A stretch of 15,657 nt of DNA from assembly GCA_937888485.1 (NCBI GenBank), contig CALAQQ010000069.1, forward strand, positions 1 through 15,657, given 5' to 3'. How positions within the stretch are numbered: the stretch's first letter is position 1; each line of letters opens with the position of its first letter. This stretch comes from an uncultured Clostridia bacterium. GTDB taxonomy: Bacteria > Bacillota > Clostridia > Oscillospirales > Acutalibacteraceae. Below, one piece after another: positions 6,700 through 13,416 of the stretch. The notes under the pieces are model-generated. The model was not told the DNA's origin, did not search any database, and worked only from the letters and a program-made list of their open reading frames with translations. The position numbers and the translations under genes were made by a program.

Positions 6700-8133
6700 T
6701 TAAAATCTTGAAACAACGTCAGCAAAGGCATCTGCAATTGTTTTCTGAGCACCGATACCCATTGAGTTTGTTTCATGGTAATGGTTAAGGTCAAATTTAT
6801 CTTTGTAGCCGTTGAGATAGGGCTGTGTGGGATGGAGAATGAAATCGTTGGGGGGCACAACATAACCCGTCATGTCGTTCGAAACGCCGAAAACAATCAT
6901 GTTGGGGTCGCCTGCGATTTCAGCAAGAGGAGCGGGGTTGATTTCTCCGCCCTTACCTGTGGGTGATGTTTCTGCGCTCTTATATCCGCCGTAAACGGTT
7001 GAAACAAAGCTTTCACCCGGAAGAAGAAGAATATTCTTTCCGCCGATTGACATATATGTCATTTCAGTCATCATGGCAATACCCGTATCGCTTTCCTTAC
7101 ATGGATATGCGTTGAAGCTCATAACATGGCGCATTGCAAGAAGAGTGAGAACATAGTTGCCCACGGGAAGATAGAATGGCTGCTGAATAAACTTCATTTC
7201 GGGTTTAAGCTCAACATCATTATCTATCTTAAGAGCCGCATCGGCAAGCATCTTTGCCTGAAGCTTGATGCAGTTCACATTATCATCCTTGTCAAGCTCT
7301 GCAACGTCCATAGCACCGATTGCACCGATTCCGAAAAGAACCTCCGCACCGTTTTCAGCAAGGATCTGTTCACGCATAAAATAAGGATATTCACCGCTGA
7401 GCATACGGTTTGAACCGCCGAGAGAATTGGGATGACCGCCGAAGTTCATAACCCAGATATCCTTTGAACCGTCAGCAGGAACAAAACGGAATCTTGTTAA
7501 GATTTCATGTCTGTCAAGGAAACCTCTTCTTGTTTCAAGACCGTTTTCAATCTTGATTTCACCGTAGAAAAGCTTGCCTTCTTTTCTGTTTGCATAAGCT
7601 TCTTCAGCAACCTTTACGGAATTATTCATGAGCATATCCATATATTCGGGGTCTTTACCGTCGGAAGGAATGCTCACAAGATTGGGCTTACCCCAATAGC
7701 CGAGTGTATCGATACCCGAATGGCTGTGGGTACAGCTGAAGTTGATGCACTTGCATCCTTTTATTTTACCGGATGACATAATCATTGAACGGATTTTATT
7801 GACCTCAACTCTTGTCATGCCGACGATATCGCCGCCAAGCCAGAGCATGCCTTCTTCATTTCCGCAATCAATCCAAACAGCACTGACATAAACAGGAGAA
7901 AGAACGCCTTCCATTTTATGACCCGAACCGTGACCTGCAATCCAATATGTTTTGCCGCTGTTCATATCGGGCATAATTTCAGCCTTCGAAAAACCCATTC
8001 TGTAACCCGCACCCTTAATTTCAACAGGATTAACCTTTTCGATTTCGGGGGCAACCGAATTTTTCTGAACTTTCTTACCGAAATTTTTTGTTATAGCACA
8101 TATGCCTTTCATGGCAAGATCCATAATATCCAT
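6700..8133 (-). CDS. Neutral/alkaline ceramidase-like zinc hydrolase, no signal peptide
   Basis: This 477-residue protein, starting at MDIMDLAMK (AAAGAGGT lies 7 bases before it; an earlier in-frame TTG is less likely), resembles the neutral ceramidase N-terminal family (PF04734). The opening GAGYRMGFSKAEIMPDM matches the family's 'GxGxaDIT' start. Four zinc-ligand equivalents are visible: a histidine in THSHSG (135-140), one in GHPNSLGGSNRMLSG (from 233), E374 in LLPGESF, and Y424 in MTGYVVPP. The catalytic serine motif of true ceramidases (GDxSP) is not obvious; the equivalent region reads GIGAIGAMDV (268-277). Unlike secreted ceramidases it has no signal peptide and lacks the C-terminal beta domain. 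Substrate may therefore be another amide. It sits 14 bases after the SecB-like gene and 3 before the exporter gene. Confidence 0.78.
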   Translation of the reverse strand: MDIMDLAMKGICAITKNFGKKVQKNSVAPEIEKVNPVEIKGAGYRMGFSKAEIMPDMNSGKTYWIAGHGSGHKMEGVLSPVYVSAVWIDCGNEEGMLWLGGDIVGMTRVEVNKIRSMIMSSGKIKGCKCINFSCTHSHSGIDTLGYWGKPNLVSIPSDGKDPEYMDMLMNNSVKVAEEAYANRKEGKLFYGEIKIENGLETRRGFLDRHEILTRFRFVPADGSKDIWVMNFGGHPNSLGGSNRMLSGEYPYFMREQILAENGAEVLFGIGAIGAMDVAELDKDDNVNCIKLQAKMLADAALKIDNDVELKPEMKFIQQPFYLPVGNYVLTLLAMRHVMSFNAYPCKESDTGIAMMTEMTYMSIGGKNILLLPGESFVSTVYGGYKSAETSPTGKGGEINPAPLAEIAGDPNMIVFGVSNDMTGYVVPPNDFILHPTQPYLNGYKDKFDLNHYHETNSMGIGAQKTIADAFADVVSRF

Positions 8134-8147
8134 ATTTTTTACCTCTT

Positions 8148-8537
8148 TCAGCAATTCTTTTCAAATCTGTAAATACTCTGTGACTCAATGTCAAAATTCG
8201 GAAGAATAACAGGAGGGATTCCTGCATTGACCGTCAGAGATGAAATCATTGTTCTGACATACGGGAATAATTCCTTATATGTTTCGACATGAATAATCTC
8301 TTTTTTAGACTCGGGATTATAAGTAAATATTCCGAGAACAACCGCCTTGATATGAAACTTATCTTTATTGGCCTTGTCATCCACCTCAACGGTAAATTCA
8401 CCGATGCAGGTGTTGTTTGTTGAATATTTCACATTGTATGAATACTTATTTTCAAATTCAATTCTTGTTCCGTTTTCATGTTTATTCACGAATTCGATTT
8501 CAGATGCCTTGAACGCTTTGAAAGTTATGTTTTTCAA
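8148..8537 (-). CDS. SecB-like export chaperone family protein, TTG start
   Basis: This 129-residue soluble protein resembles the SecB fold (PF02556-type): strand-rich N-terminal two thirds (ITFKAFKASEIEF, GEFTVEVDD, FHIKAVVLGIFTYN), then ELFPYVRTMISSLTVNAGIPPVILPNFDIES (about 89-119). The latter corresponds to the proteobacterial SecB segment in which a C/F-PYAR helix precedes PxLxLxPVNF. SecB keeps secreted proteins unfolded for SecA. It is shorter than E. coli SecB (155 residues), mainly at the C-terminus. Translation probably starts at TTG (8537-8535), because GGAGGTG lies 7 bases upstream, inside the last codons of the cyclophilin gene, and the stop of that gene abuts the TTG. Firmicutes generally lack canonical SecB. 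No toxin-antitoxin genes adjoin it, which argues against a TAC-type chaperone. The homologous DUF1149-like group is another possible name. Confidence 0.72.
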   Translation of the reverse strand: MKNITFKAFKASEIEFVNKHENGTRIEFENKYSYNVKYSTNNTCIGEFTVEVDDKANKDKFHIKAVVLGIFTYNPESKKEIIHVETYKELFPYVRTMISSLTVNAGIPPVILPNFDIESQSIYRFEKNC

Positions 8538-9221
8538 TTAAAGCACCTCCGCTTTTTCAATAACGATGGGCTCAATAGGTTTGGAAAGAGCACCGTCGTT
8601 ACCCAATGTTCTTTCAATCTCAAGGAAAGAATCAACTACTTCCATACCCTGAATAACCATACCGAATGCTGCATACTGACCGTCAAGGAAGGTTGCATCG
8701 GAATAGCAGATAAAAAACTGCGATGATGCTGAATTGTAAGACTGCGAGCGAGCCATGGAAACAACACCTCTGGTATGTGAAAGAGTGTTTTGCTCAAAAT
8801 CGTTTATAGCAAATTCACCTTTGATTTTCATGCTGCTGCCGCCCATACCTGTTCCTTCGGGGCAGCCACCCTGAGCCATGAAATCTTCAACAACTCTGTG
8901 GAAGGTAAGACCGTCATAGAAGCCGTCAGAAACGAGTTCGATAAAGTTTTCAACAGTCTTGGGAGCATATTCGGGATAAAGCTCCATAACAAAGCTTCCG
9001 CCGTTTGCCATTGTGAATTTAACATGAGGATGTTCACCTGCAGCGATTACGTTATCATCGGCATTTGGAGTATCTTCAAATGAACCGTTATCATCGGATA
9101 AATTTCCTGCAGGAGCAGTTGTTTTTGAATCTGTTGATGTTGTGAAAGTTGTGTTACCGCATGAGCATAAAACAAATGTCATGGCAAGAATAAGAGCCAT
9201 AATTCTGATGATTTTTTTCAT
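8538..9221 (-). CDS. Lipoprotein cyclophilin-type peptidyl-prolyl isomerase
   Basis: This 227-residue extracytoplasmic foldase catalyses cis/trans isomerisation of Xaa-Pro bonds. The N-terminus is a lipoprotein signal: KK, a hydrophobic run, and lipobox LCSC with Cys21 as the lipidated residue. A Thr/Ser/Asp linker follows to about residue 65. The cyclophilin domain then shows GSFVMELYPEYAPKTVENF, LTFHRVVEDFMAQGG, SMARSQSYNSASSQFFI and AAFGMVIQGMEVVDSF, with the catalytic arginine in FHR and the FxxQ pattern intact. The ATG at 9221 has GAGGTG 4 bases upstream; an in-frame TTG four codons earlier is less likely. It is the first gene of the six-gene operon, led by a consensus-like promoter, and its last codons carry the ribosome-binding site of the SecB-like gene. 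The two suggest a protein-export and folding unit. Confidence 0.95.
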   Translation of the reverse strand: MKKIIRIMALILAMTFVLCSCGNTTFTTSTDSKTTAPAGNLSDDNGSFEDTPNADDNVIAAGEHPHVKFTMANGGSFVMELYPEYAPKTVENFIELVSDGFYDGLTFHRVVEDFMAQGGCPEGTGMGGSSMKIKGEFAINDFEQNTLSHTRGVVSMARSQSYNSASSQFFICYSDATFLDGQYAAFGMVIQGMEVVDSFLEIERTLGNDGALSKPIEPIVIEKAEVL

Positions 9222-9252
9222 AGCACACCTCAAAAAGAATTATATTTAGTTA

Positions 9253-9281
9253 ATTATATAATTATTTATAAAAAATATCAA
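9253..9281 (-). promoter_or_regulatory. Strong promoter of the six-gene cyclophilin-to-alr operon
   Basis: Reading leftward, TTGATA (9281..9276, 5 of 6), exactly 17 bases, and TATAAT (9258..9253, 6 of 6) lie about 30 bases before the cyclophilin start. The -35 box overlaps the T-tract of the preceding rubrerythrin terminator. Confidence 0.8.
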
Positions 9282-9304
9282 CCCCCGATTTTGAAAATCG
9301 GAGG
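9282..9304 (-). terminator. Rho-independent terminator of the rubrerythrin-fusion gene
   Basis: The inverted repeat CCCCCGATTT/AAATCGGAGG has a tight three-base loop and one mismatch. Leftward it is followed by TTGATATTTTTT. It lies 18 bases after the rubrerythrin stop and separates that transcript from the promoter at 9253-9281. Confidence 0.85.
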
Positions 9305-9322
9305 CTGATAGTTAATTAACGA

Positions 9323-10498
9323 TTAATAATTTTCTTTTCTTACTTCAAAGTATGCCTGAGGATGTGCGCAAACAGGGCAAACTTCGGGAGCTTTCTTGCC
9401 CATTACAAGATGACCGCAGTTACGGCATTCCCACATAGTTTCTTCTGCCTTTTCAAATACCTTCTGCATTTCAACGTTGTTGAGAAGTGCACGGTATCTT
9501 TCTTCATGAGTCTTTTCGATAGCGGCTACCATACGGAATTTTTCTGCAAGCTCTGTGAAGCCTTCTTCATCAGCTTCCTTTGCGAAGGTTGCATACATAT
9601 CGGTCCATTCATAGTTTTCGCCTTCTGCAGCATGGAGAAGATTCTGAGCTGTATCGCCAAGTTCGCCGAGAGCCTTGAACCACATTTTTGCATGTTCTTT
9701 TTCATTGTTGGCGGTTTCTGTGAAAATTGCGGAAATCTGTTCAAAGCCTTCCTTTTTTGCTACTGAAGCAAAGTAGGTATACTTATTTCTTGCCTGAGAT
9801 TCGCCTGCAAATGCAGCCATAAGATTCTGTTCTGTTTTTGTACCTTTAAGATTCATAATGTTTTCTCCTTTATCGTTTTCTTCAACCGCTTCAACTCTTT
9901 CAAAATCGGAAGCGGGGTGTTTACAAAGAGGACAAATGAAATCAGCGGGAAGGTCTTCACCTTCGTAAATGTATCCGCAGATTTTACATCTGTAATAAAC
10001 CTTTGCGGTTTTCTTCACTTCGGGCTTGGGTTTGATATACTTATGATAATAGTCATAAGTTACGCTTGTTTCTTCAGAAAGAACTTCGCAATCGGTAACA
10101 TCGGCGATAAACAGAGTATGAGTACCGAGGTCTGTTGAAGAAATAACCTTTGCAGAAATATAAGCATTTGCTGAATCGGTAACATAGAGAAGTCCGTTTT
10201 CACTGCGTTTTACCGCCTTGAAATCACTGAATTTATCAACATCCTTACCGCTTCTGAATCCGAAAGACTTGAAGATATCAAAGCTTGCAGATGTTGAAAG
10301 AATGCTGACATTGAATTCACCGCTTGCGATTATCATATCGTGAGTTTTATTGGCTTTATTTACGGCAACGGTAATTCTGTTGGGGTTTGAGGTAACCTGC
10401 GAAACGGTGTTGATAATGCAACCGTTATCAAAGCCGTTTTCTTTTGCTGTAAGAACATAAAGACCGTAGCCTATCTTAAACATGGCATTTGTATTCAC
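9323..10498 (-). CDS. Flavin reductase - rubredoxin - rubrerythrin fusion (oxygen/peroxide detoxification)
   Basis: This 391-residue cytoplasmic redox protein has its domains in order. Flavin-reductase-like FMN domain: about 1-150. Rubredoxin: 168-200, iron cysteines C171, C174, C189, C192. Linker: 201-214. Rubrerythrin ferritin-like diiron domain: about 220-345, with GES, EKEH and EKTHEERY. C-terminal rubredoxin-like knuckle: C358, C361, C374, C377. The first two domains match high-molecular-weight rubredoxin (Hrb), an electron donor to oxygen-reducing enzymes; rubrerythrin reduces peroxide. A fused chain could pass electrons from NAD(P)H through flavin and rubredoxin to the diiron centre. 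Translation starts at GTG, with AAGGAGG six bases upstream. Codons 209-215 include an intact second ribosome-binding site and ATG, so a free rubrerythrin may also be made. It has its own promoter and terminator. Confidence 0.9.
   Translation of the reverse strand: MNTNAMFKIGYGLYVLTAKENGFDNGCIINTVSQVTSNPNRITVAVNKANKTHDMIIASGEFNVSILSTSASFDIFKSFGFRSGKDVDKFSDFKAVKRSENGLLYVTDSANAYISAKVISSTDLGTHTLFIADVTDCEVLSEETSVTYDYYHKYIKPKPEVKKTAKVYYRCKICGYIYEGEDLPADFICPLCKHPASDFERVEAVEENDKGENIMNLKGTKTEQNLMAAFAGESQARNKYTYFASVAKKEGFEQISAIFTETANNEKEHAKMWFKALGELGDTAQNLLHAAEGENYEWTDMYATFAKEADEEGFTELAEKFRMVAAIEKTHEERYRALLNNVEMQKVFEKAEETMWECRNCGHLVMGKKAPEVCPVCAHPQAYFEVRKENY
9854..9871 (-). promoter_or_regulatory. Internal ribosome-binding site and start for a stand-alone rubrerythrin
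   Basis: Inside the fusion gene, AAAGGAG (9871..9865) lies 8 bases before an in-frame ATG (9856..9854). Translation from there would give a 177-residue rubrerythrin (MNLKGTKTEQN...), the normal start and length of clostridial rubrerythrins. The linker residues KGENI are the translated ribosome-binding site. Confidence 0.6.
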
Positions 10499-10535
10499 AA
10501 AATTCCTCCTTGCTTTATTATTGGATGATATTTCA

Positions 10536-10564
10536 ATATTAAATCAAAAAATTTTTGTTGTCAA
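10536..10564 (-). promoter_or_regulatory. Promoter of the rubrerythrin-fusion gene
   Basis: Leftward TTGACA (10564..10559, perfect), 17-base spacer and TAATAT (10541..10536, 4 of 6) stand between the mannose-6-phosphate isomerase stop and the GTG start at 10498. No clear PerR-type palindrome was found. Confidence 0.65.
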
Positions 10565-10569
10565 TATTT

Positions 10570-11589
10570 TCATGCAAAACATTCAGTAATCCTGATATGG
10601 TTTCCTGTTACGGAATATTTACCCTTTGCATTTTCCGGCATGAGGAAATAATCGCCCTTTCTGATTTCACAGCTATAGTTTTCGCCTTTTACAACACCTT
10701 CGCCTTCGGTTACTACATAAACCGCAGCTCCCCTGCCGAGTGCAAATTCACCGCCGTTAACGGTTGCTGTTCTGACAGAAAAGCTTGTTGTTATTGTTTC
10801 ATCAATAACAGCTTCATATTTCACTCCGTTTTCATCGGAGATGATTTTCGGTGTCAGAGGTGCAGGATATTTTTTATTCATATCAAAACATTCAAGAGCT
10901 TTTTCTCTGTCAAGACCGAGGTACATTTCCTTATCGGAAAGCTTATATTCACCGCACCAGCGTTCAGGCTGAATTGTGAAATCGGTAGGCTCCTGAACTT
11001 CAAGAAGAAGGCATCCGCTTCCGATAGCATGAACCATTTTTGCAGGAATATATATAACGTCCCCCGCTTTTACATCGATTGAGCAAAGAAGCTTTTCCAT
11101 GGCATCGGATTTGTTTTCGCTTTCATCGATGGCTTTGTTGAAATCCTCCATGGTTACGCCGTCTTTGAAGCCGTAGAATATCTTTGCACCGGGTCTTGTT
11201 GCAAGAATAATCCAGCTTTCTTCCTTGCCGTATTTCGATGAAAAATATTTTTCGGAAAATGCTTTGTCGGGATGAGCCTGAACGGGAAGTCTGATTGCGC
11301 TGTCAAGAAACTTTGTGAGAATGCCAATATCCTCTCTGTCACCGAGAAGCTCTGTGCGATATTTTTCAACAGCTTCATTGAGATACAAATCCGTGCCGAG
11401 GATTTTTGAAACACCTTCGTGCTCGTCTGTGCTTCCTTCATTCAAAGCACGCACACTCGATGCGACCCATTCCTCGGGATAAAAACCGTCGGTCGAATCG
11501 TCACCGAAGAAATCGGCAAAAAGCTTGCCACCGGTATAAACCCTGAAAACTCTGTTCTTTTCAAAGAAAACAGGTTTATTGTAAAACAT
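10570..11589 (-). CDS. manA: Mannose-6-phosphate isomerase, class I
   Basis: This 339-residue zinc enzyme interconverts mannose-6-phosphate and fructose-6-phosphate, linking mannose use and GDP-mannose supply to glycolysis. Zinc ligands of the cupin-type site are visible: Q104 and H106 in LPVQAHPD, E124 in GKEESW, and H187 in IPAKMVHAIGSG, followed by LLEVQEPTD. The C-terminal domain ends in a cupin-like strand set (VYVVTEGEGVVKGENY...GDYFLMPENAKGKY). Length fits the short bacterial ManA type. The ATG at 11589 has no good Shine-Dalgarno, and a TGA lies four codons upstream in frame, so no longer start exists. Sequence just upstream changes composition. The natural promoter and ribosome-binding site may therefore have been lost at a junction. 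Confidence 0.9.
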   Translation of the reverse strand: MFYNKPVFFEKNRVFRVYTGGKLFADFFGDDSTDGFYPEEWVASSVRALNEGSTDEHEGVSKILGTDLYLNEAVEKYRTELLGDREDIGILTKFLDSAIRLPVQAHPDKAFSEKYFSSKYGKEESWIILATRPGAKIFYGFKDGVTMEDFNKAIDESENKSDAMEKLLCSIDVKAGDVIYIPAKMVHAIGSGCLLLEVQEPTDFTIQPERWCGEYKLSDKEMYLGLDREKALECFDMNKKYPAPLTPKIISDENGVKYEAVIDETITTSFSVRTATVNGGEFALGRGAAVYVVTEGEGVVKGENYSCEIRKGDYFLMPENAKGKYSVTGNHIRITECFA

Positions 11590-11667
11590 AATCAGTCTTC
11601 ATTGTGTTTGAATGTCTCAACATTCTCTAATATTCATCTTCTATGTTTTCAATAAAATGAGATTGCC

Positions 11668-12045
11668 CTAAAGTAACTTATCTTGCGGATGCTGTTCGTA
11701 CCATTGTTTTAACCACATTTTATTCCCTAAACTCTCAACTGGAATATTTTTACTACTAACTCCTTTTATTTCATCCAAGGCCATCTTCCGATATTCCTCA
11801 GGATAATTCATCACTTCTAACATGTGATGTGCAACTTGACAGCGTATTTTCCAATTGTCATGTAAAAGTAATTCTGAAAATTTTTCTTTATATTCTGGAT
11901 ATGTATTCTCAATATCTGTTGCAATTTGACGATTAGCATCTGACAATTTATTGTTTCTTCTCACTTTACGCTTATCAGCGTAATCATCCAATGTCATATT
12001 ATTTATTATTTGCAAATTACTTAAATATGTTTCTATTAAATCCAT
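11668..12045 (-). CDS. Small helical protein of unknown function (HEAT-like, possibly DUF2019-like)
   Basis: This 125-residue soluble protein starts at MDLIETYL, where AGAGGAG lies 4 bases upstream; the longer reading frame has no such site. It looks wholly helical. The part WKIRCQVAHHMLEVMNYPEEYRKMALDEI (about 75-103) resembles one HEAT/armadillo-like repeat of the sort seen in DUF2019 proteins, some of which lie with toxin or defence loci. The end KMWLKQWYEQHPQDKLL is Trp-rich and charged. It closes the right-hand ABC cassette, 94 bases after the permease stop. A role in self-protection or regulation of the cassette is speculation; the gene is not firmly recognised. Confidence 0.55.
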   Translation of the reverse strand: MDLIETYLSNLQIINNMTLDDYADKRKVRRNNKLSDANRQIATDIENTYPEYKEKFSELLLHDNWKIRCQVAHHMLEVMNYPEEYRKMALDEIKGVSSKNIPVESLGNKMWLKQWYEQHPQDKLL

Positions 12046-12139
12046 ACTTCTCCTCTCTACCTTCCGTTCTATTGATTCCAATAAACTATTGTTTCCTGTG
12101 GTGTGGTATCAACCCTAAACAACTGCCACATGAAATCCT

Positions 12140-12634
12140 CTAAACTTCTGCTCTTCGTTTGCACACATACATCCAAATACCAAACACCAGTATCATCACT
12201 AATCCATATATGATAGGAAATAGTAACATACCTATATTTACCAACCCAATTCCTTCTATCCATCTTCCAATGAATGCAAACACTTGGTAAATAAGCGACA
12301 GCTTTACGATTTGCTTACTGGCAATTCGCATTTTTGTACGATACAACTGCTGCATTGATACTGGTATATCTCTATATTTGTGAAACACATTACGCCAAAC
12401 ACCCTGTTCTCTTATAAACATCAATGGCTGGATATACAAGTACATGAGCAAAGAGAATAAATACACATATCCCCCTATAACAACACGTGATAAATTCTGC
12501 TCTGCTCCAATTAGCATGCTATATCCAAATAAAACAAACCAAAATATGTAATATGCTACATAGCTCATATTATCAAAAAAATCTTTTTTTCTTTTCGCAA
12601 CTTCCAATCGAAGCAACTCCTTTGTATCTATCAT
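12140..12634 (-). CDS. ABC transporter permease-type membrane protein (module 2)
   Basis: This 164-residue integral membrane protein has four predicted transmembrane segments: about 24-43 (MSYVAYYIFWFVLFGYSMLI), 50-72, 112-126 and 133-155. A basic cytoplasmic loop lies between (RNVFHKYRDIPVSMQQLYRTKMRIASKQ). The ATG overlaps the last base of the ATPase stop (TAATG), so the pair is translationally coupled and likely forms one exporter. The length is short for a typical six-span ABC-2 permease; it may act as a dimer or as a half of a heteromer with the other permease. The family is not recognised by name. Substrate is unknown. Confidence 0.65.
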   Translation of the reverse strand: MIDTKELLRLEVAKRKKDFFDNMSYVAYYIFWFVLFGYSMLIGAEQNLSRVVIGGYVYLFSLLMYLYIQPLMFIREQGVWRNVFHKYRDIPVSMQQLYRTKMRIASKQIVKLSLIYQVFAFIGRWIEGIGLVNIGMLLFPIIYGLVMILVFGIWMYVCKRRAEV

Positions 12635-13287
12635 TACCGTAGCACCTCCTCACAGGTATACGTACCATTGTCTACCACAATCATATAGTCCGTTATCTTT
12701 TCTAATTCTTCTCTTAAATGTGAAGATATTACAATGGTGGTCTCATACTCTGCTACAATCTCCTGCAAGAACTTCAAAAAATCCATTCGAAACACTGGGT
12801 CAAGTCCCGCCATTGGCTCATCTAAGATTAAAACATCCGGCTGATATGCCATTGAAAATGCCAATTGCAATTTAATTTGATTTCCCTTTGACAGAGAGCC
12901 ATATTTTGTAAGCTTTGATATCTGATATTTCTTCAGTAATTCTTCAAAAATATCATGGTTCCAGTTTGGATAAAAAACAGAATAAAGCTCTTCCTGCTCC
13001 GTTACGCTTTTATCATGATAGAACACTCTGTCTTCTGATATATAACCTACCTTAGATAACATCTGCTCCCGATTTTCTATCACATCTAAGTCTGCAATCC
13101 TTATGTGCCCTTGCATTTTAGGAAAACGTCCTAATAACATCTTTATAAATGTACTTTTTCCGGAACCATTTTTACTCTGCAAACCATAAATGAAACCTTT
13201 GTCCATAACTAGATTCACTGGTTGCGTGTGAAATCCCTTCAATCTTACAGAAGCATTCTCACATACAATCATTCTTTGTTCTTCCAT
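12634..13287 (-). CDS. ABC transporter ATP-binding protein (module 2)
   Basis: This 217-residue ATPase is starting at MEEQRMIV, since GGAGAGGAG lies 5 bases upstream; an in-frame ATG 12 codons earlier has none. The P-loop at 38-46 reads SKNGSGKST: the first glycine of the usual GxxGxGK[ST] is replaced by serine. The signature LSKGN is at 132-136, Walker B DVLILDEP at 151-158, D-loop AGLDP follows, and switch histidine H190 is in VISSHLREEL. It lacks the C-terminal extension seen in the other ATPase. It is paired with the adjacent permease, and its upstream gap contains a tandem repeat. The family (antimicrobial-export or BcrA/YtrB-like ABC) is clear; the substrate is not. Confidence 0.92.
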   Translation of the reverse strand: MEEQRMIVCENASVRLKGFHTQPVNLVMDKGFIYGLQSKNGSGKSTFIKMLLGRFPKMQGHIRIADLDVIENREQMLSKVGYISEDRVFYHDKSVTEQEELYSVFYPNWNHDIFEELLKKYQISKLTKYGSLSKGNQIKLQLAFSMAYQPDVLILDEPMAGLDPVFRMDFLKFLQEIVAEYETTIVISSHLREELEKITDYMIVVDNGTYTCEEVLR

Positions 13288-13302
13288 GGGATTCTCCTCT
13301 CC

Positions 13303-13327
13303 ATTATCAAAATGTATTATCAAAATG
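13303..13327 (-). repeat. 12-bp tandem direct repeat ahead of ATPase 2
   Basis: Two copies of CATTTTGATAAT (minus strand; 13314..13303 and 13327..13316) are separated by one base, with a related TTGATAATA about 25 bases further upstream. They sit just before the ribosome-binding site of the second ATPase, where they could bind a regulator or be a chance slippage repeat. Confidence 0.6.
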
Positions 13328-13416
13328 AAAATACAGTTATAAGCATATTATCAAGTATATAAAACCAATACAAAACACTCGATAGGCTTTTCACACCTTG
13401 CTTCATACCAACATCA

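Noticed and set aside
9362..9766. Plus-strand open frame of 134 codons opposite rubrerythrin
   Set aside because: It is Phe/Cys-rich in the way typical of reverse complements of Glu/Ala-rich coding DNA, and has no ribosome-binding site.
11610..11625. Small hairpin GAATGT/ACATTC as a terminator of the right-hand cassette
   Set aside because: Six weak pairs with a four-base loop and no T-tract on either strand.
13288..13416. A promoter for module 2 between the GntR and ATPase 2 genes
   Set aside because: The region is A+T-rich and has -10-like GATAAT, but no -35 better than TTTTGT at suitable spacing; not enough to call.
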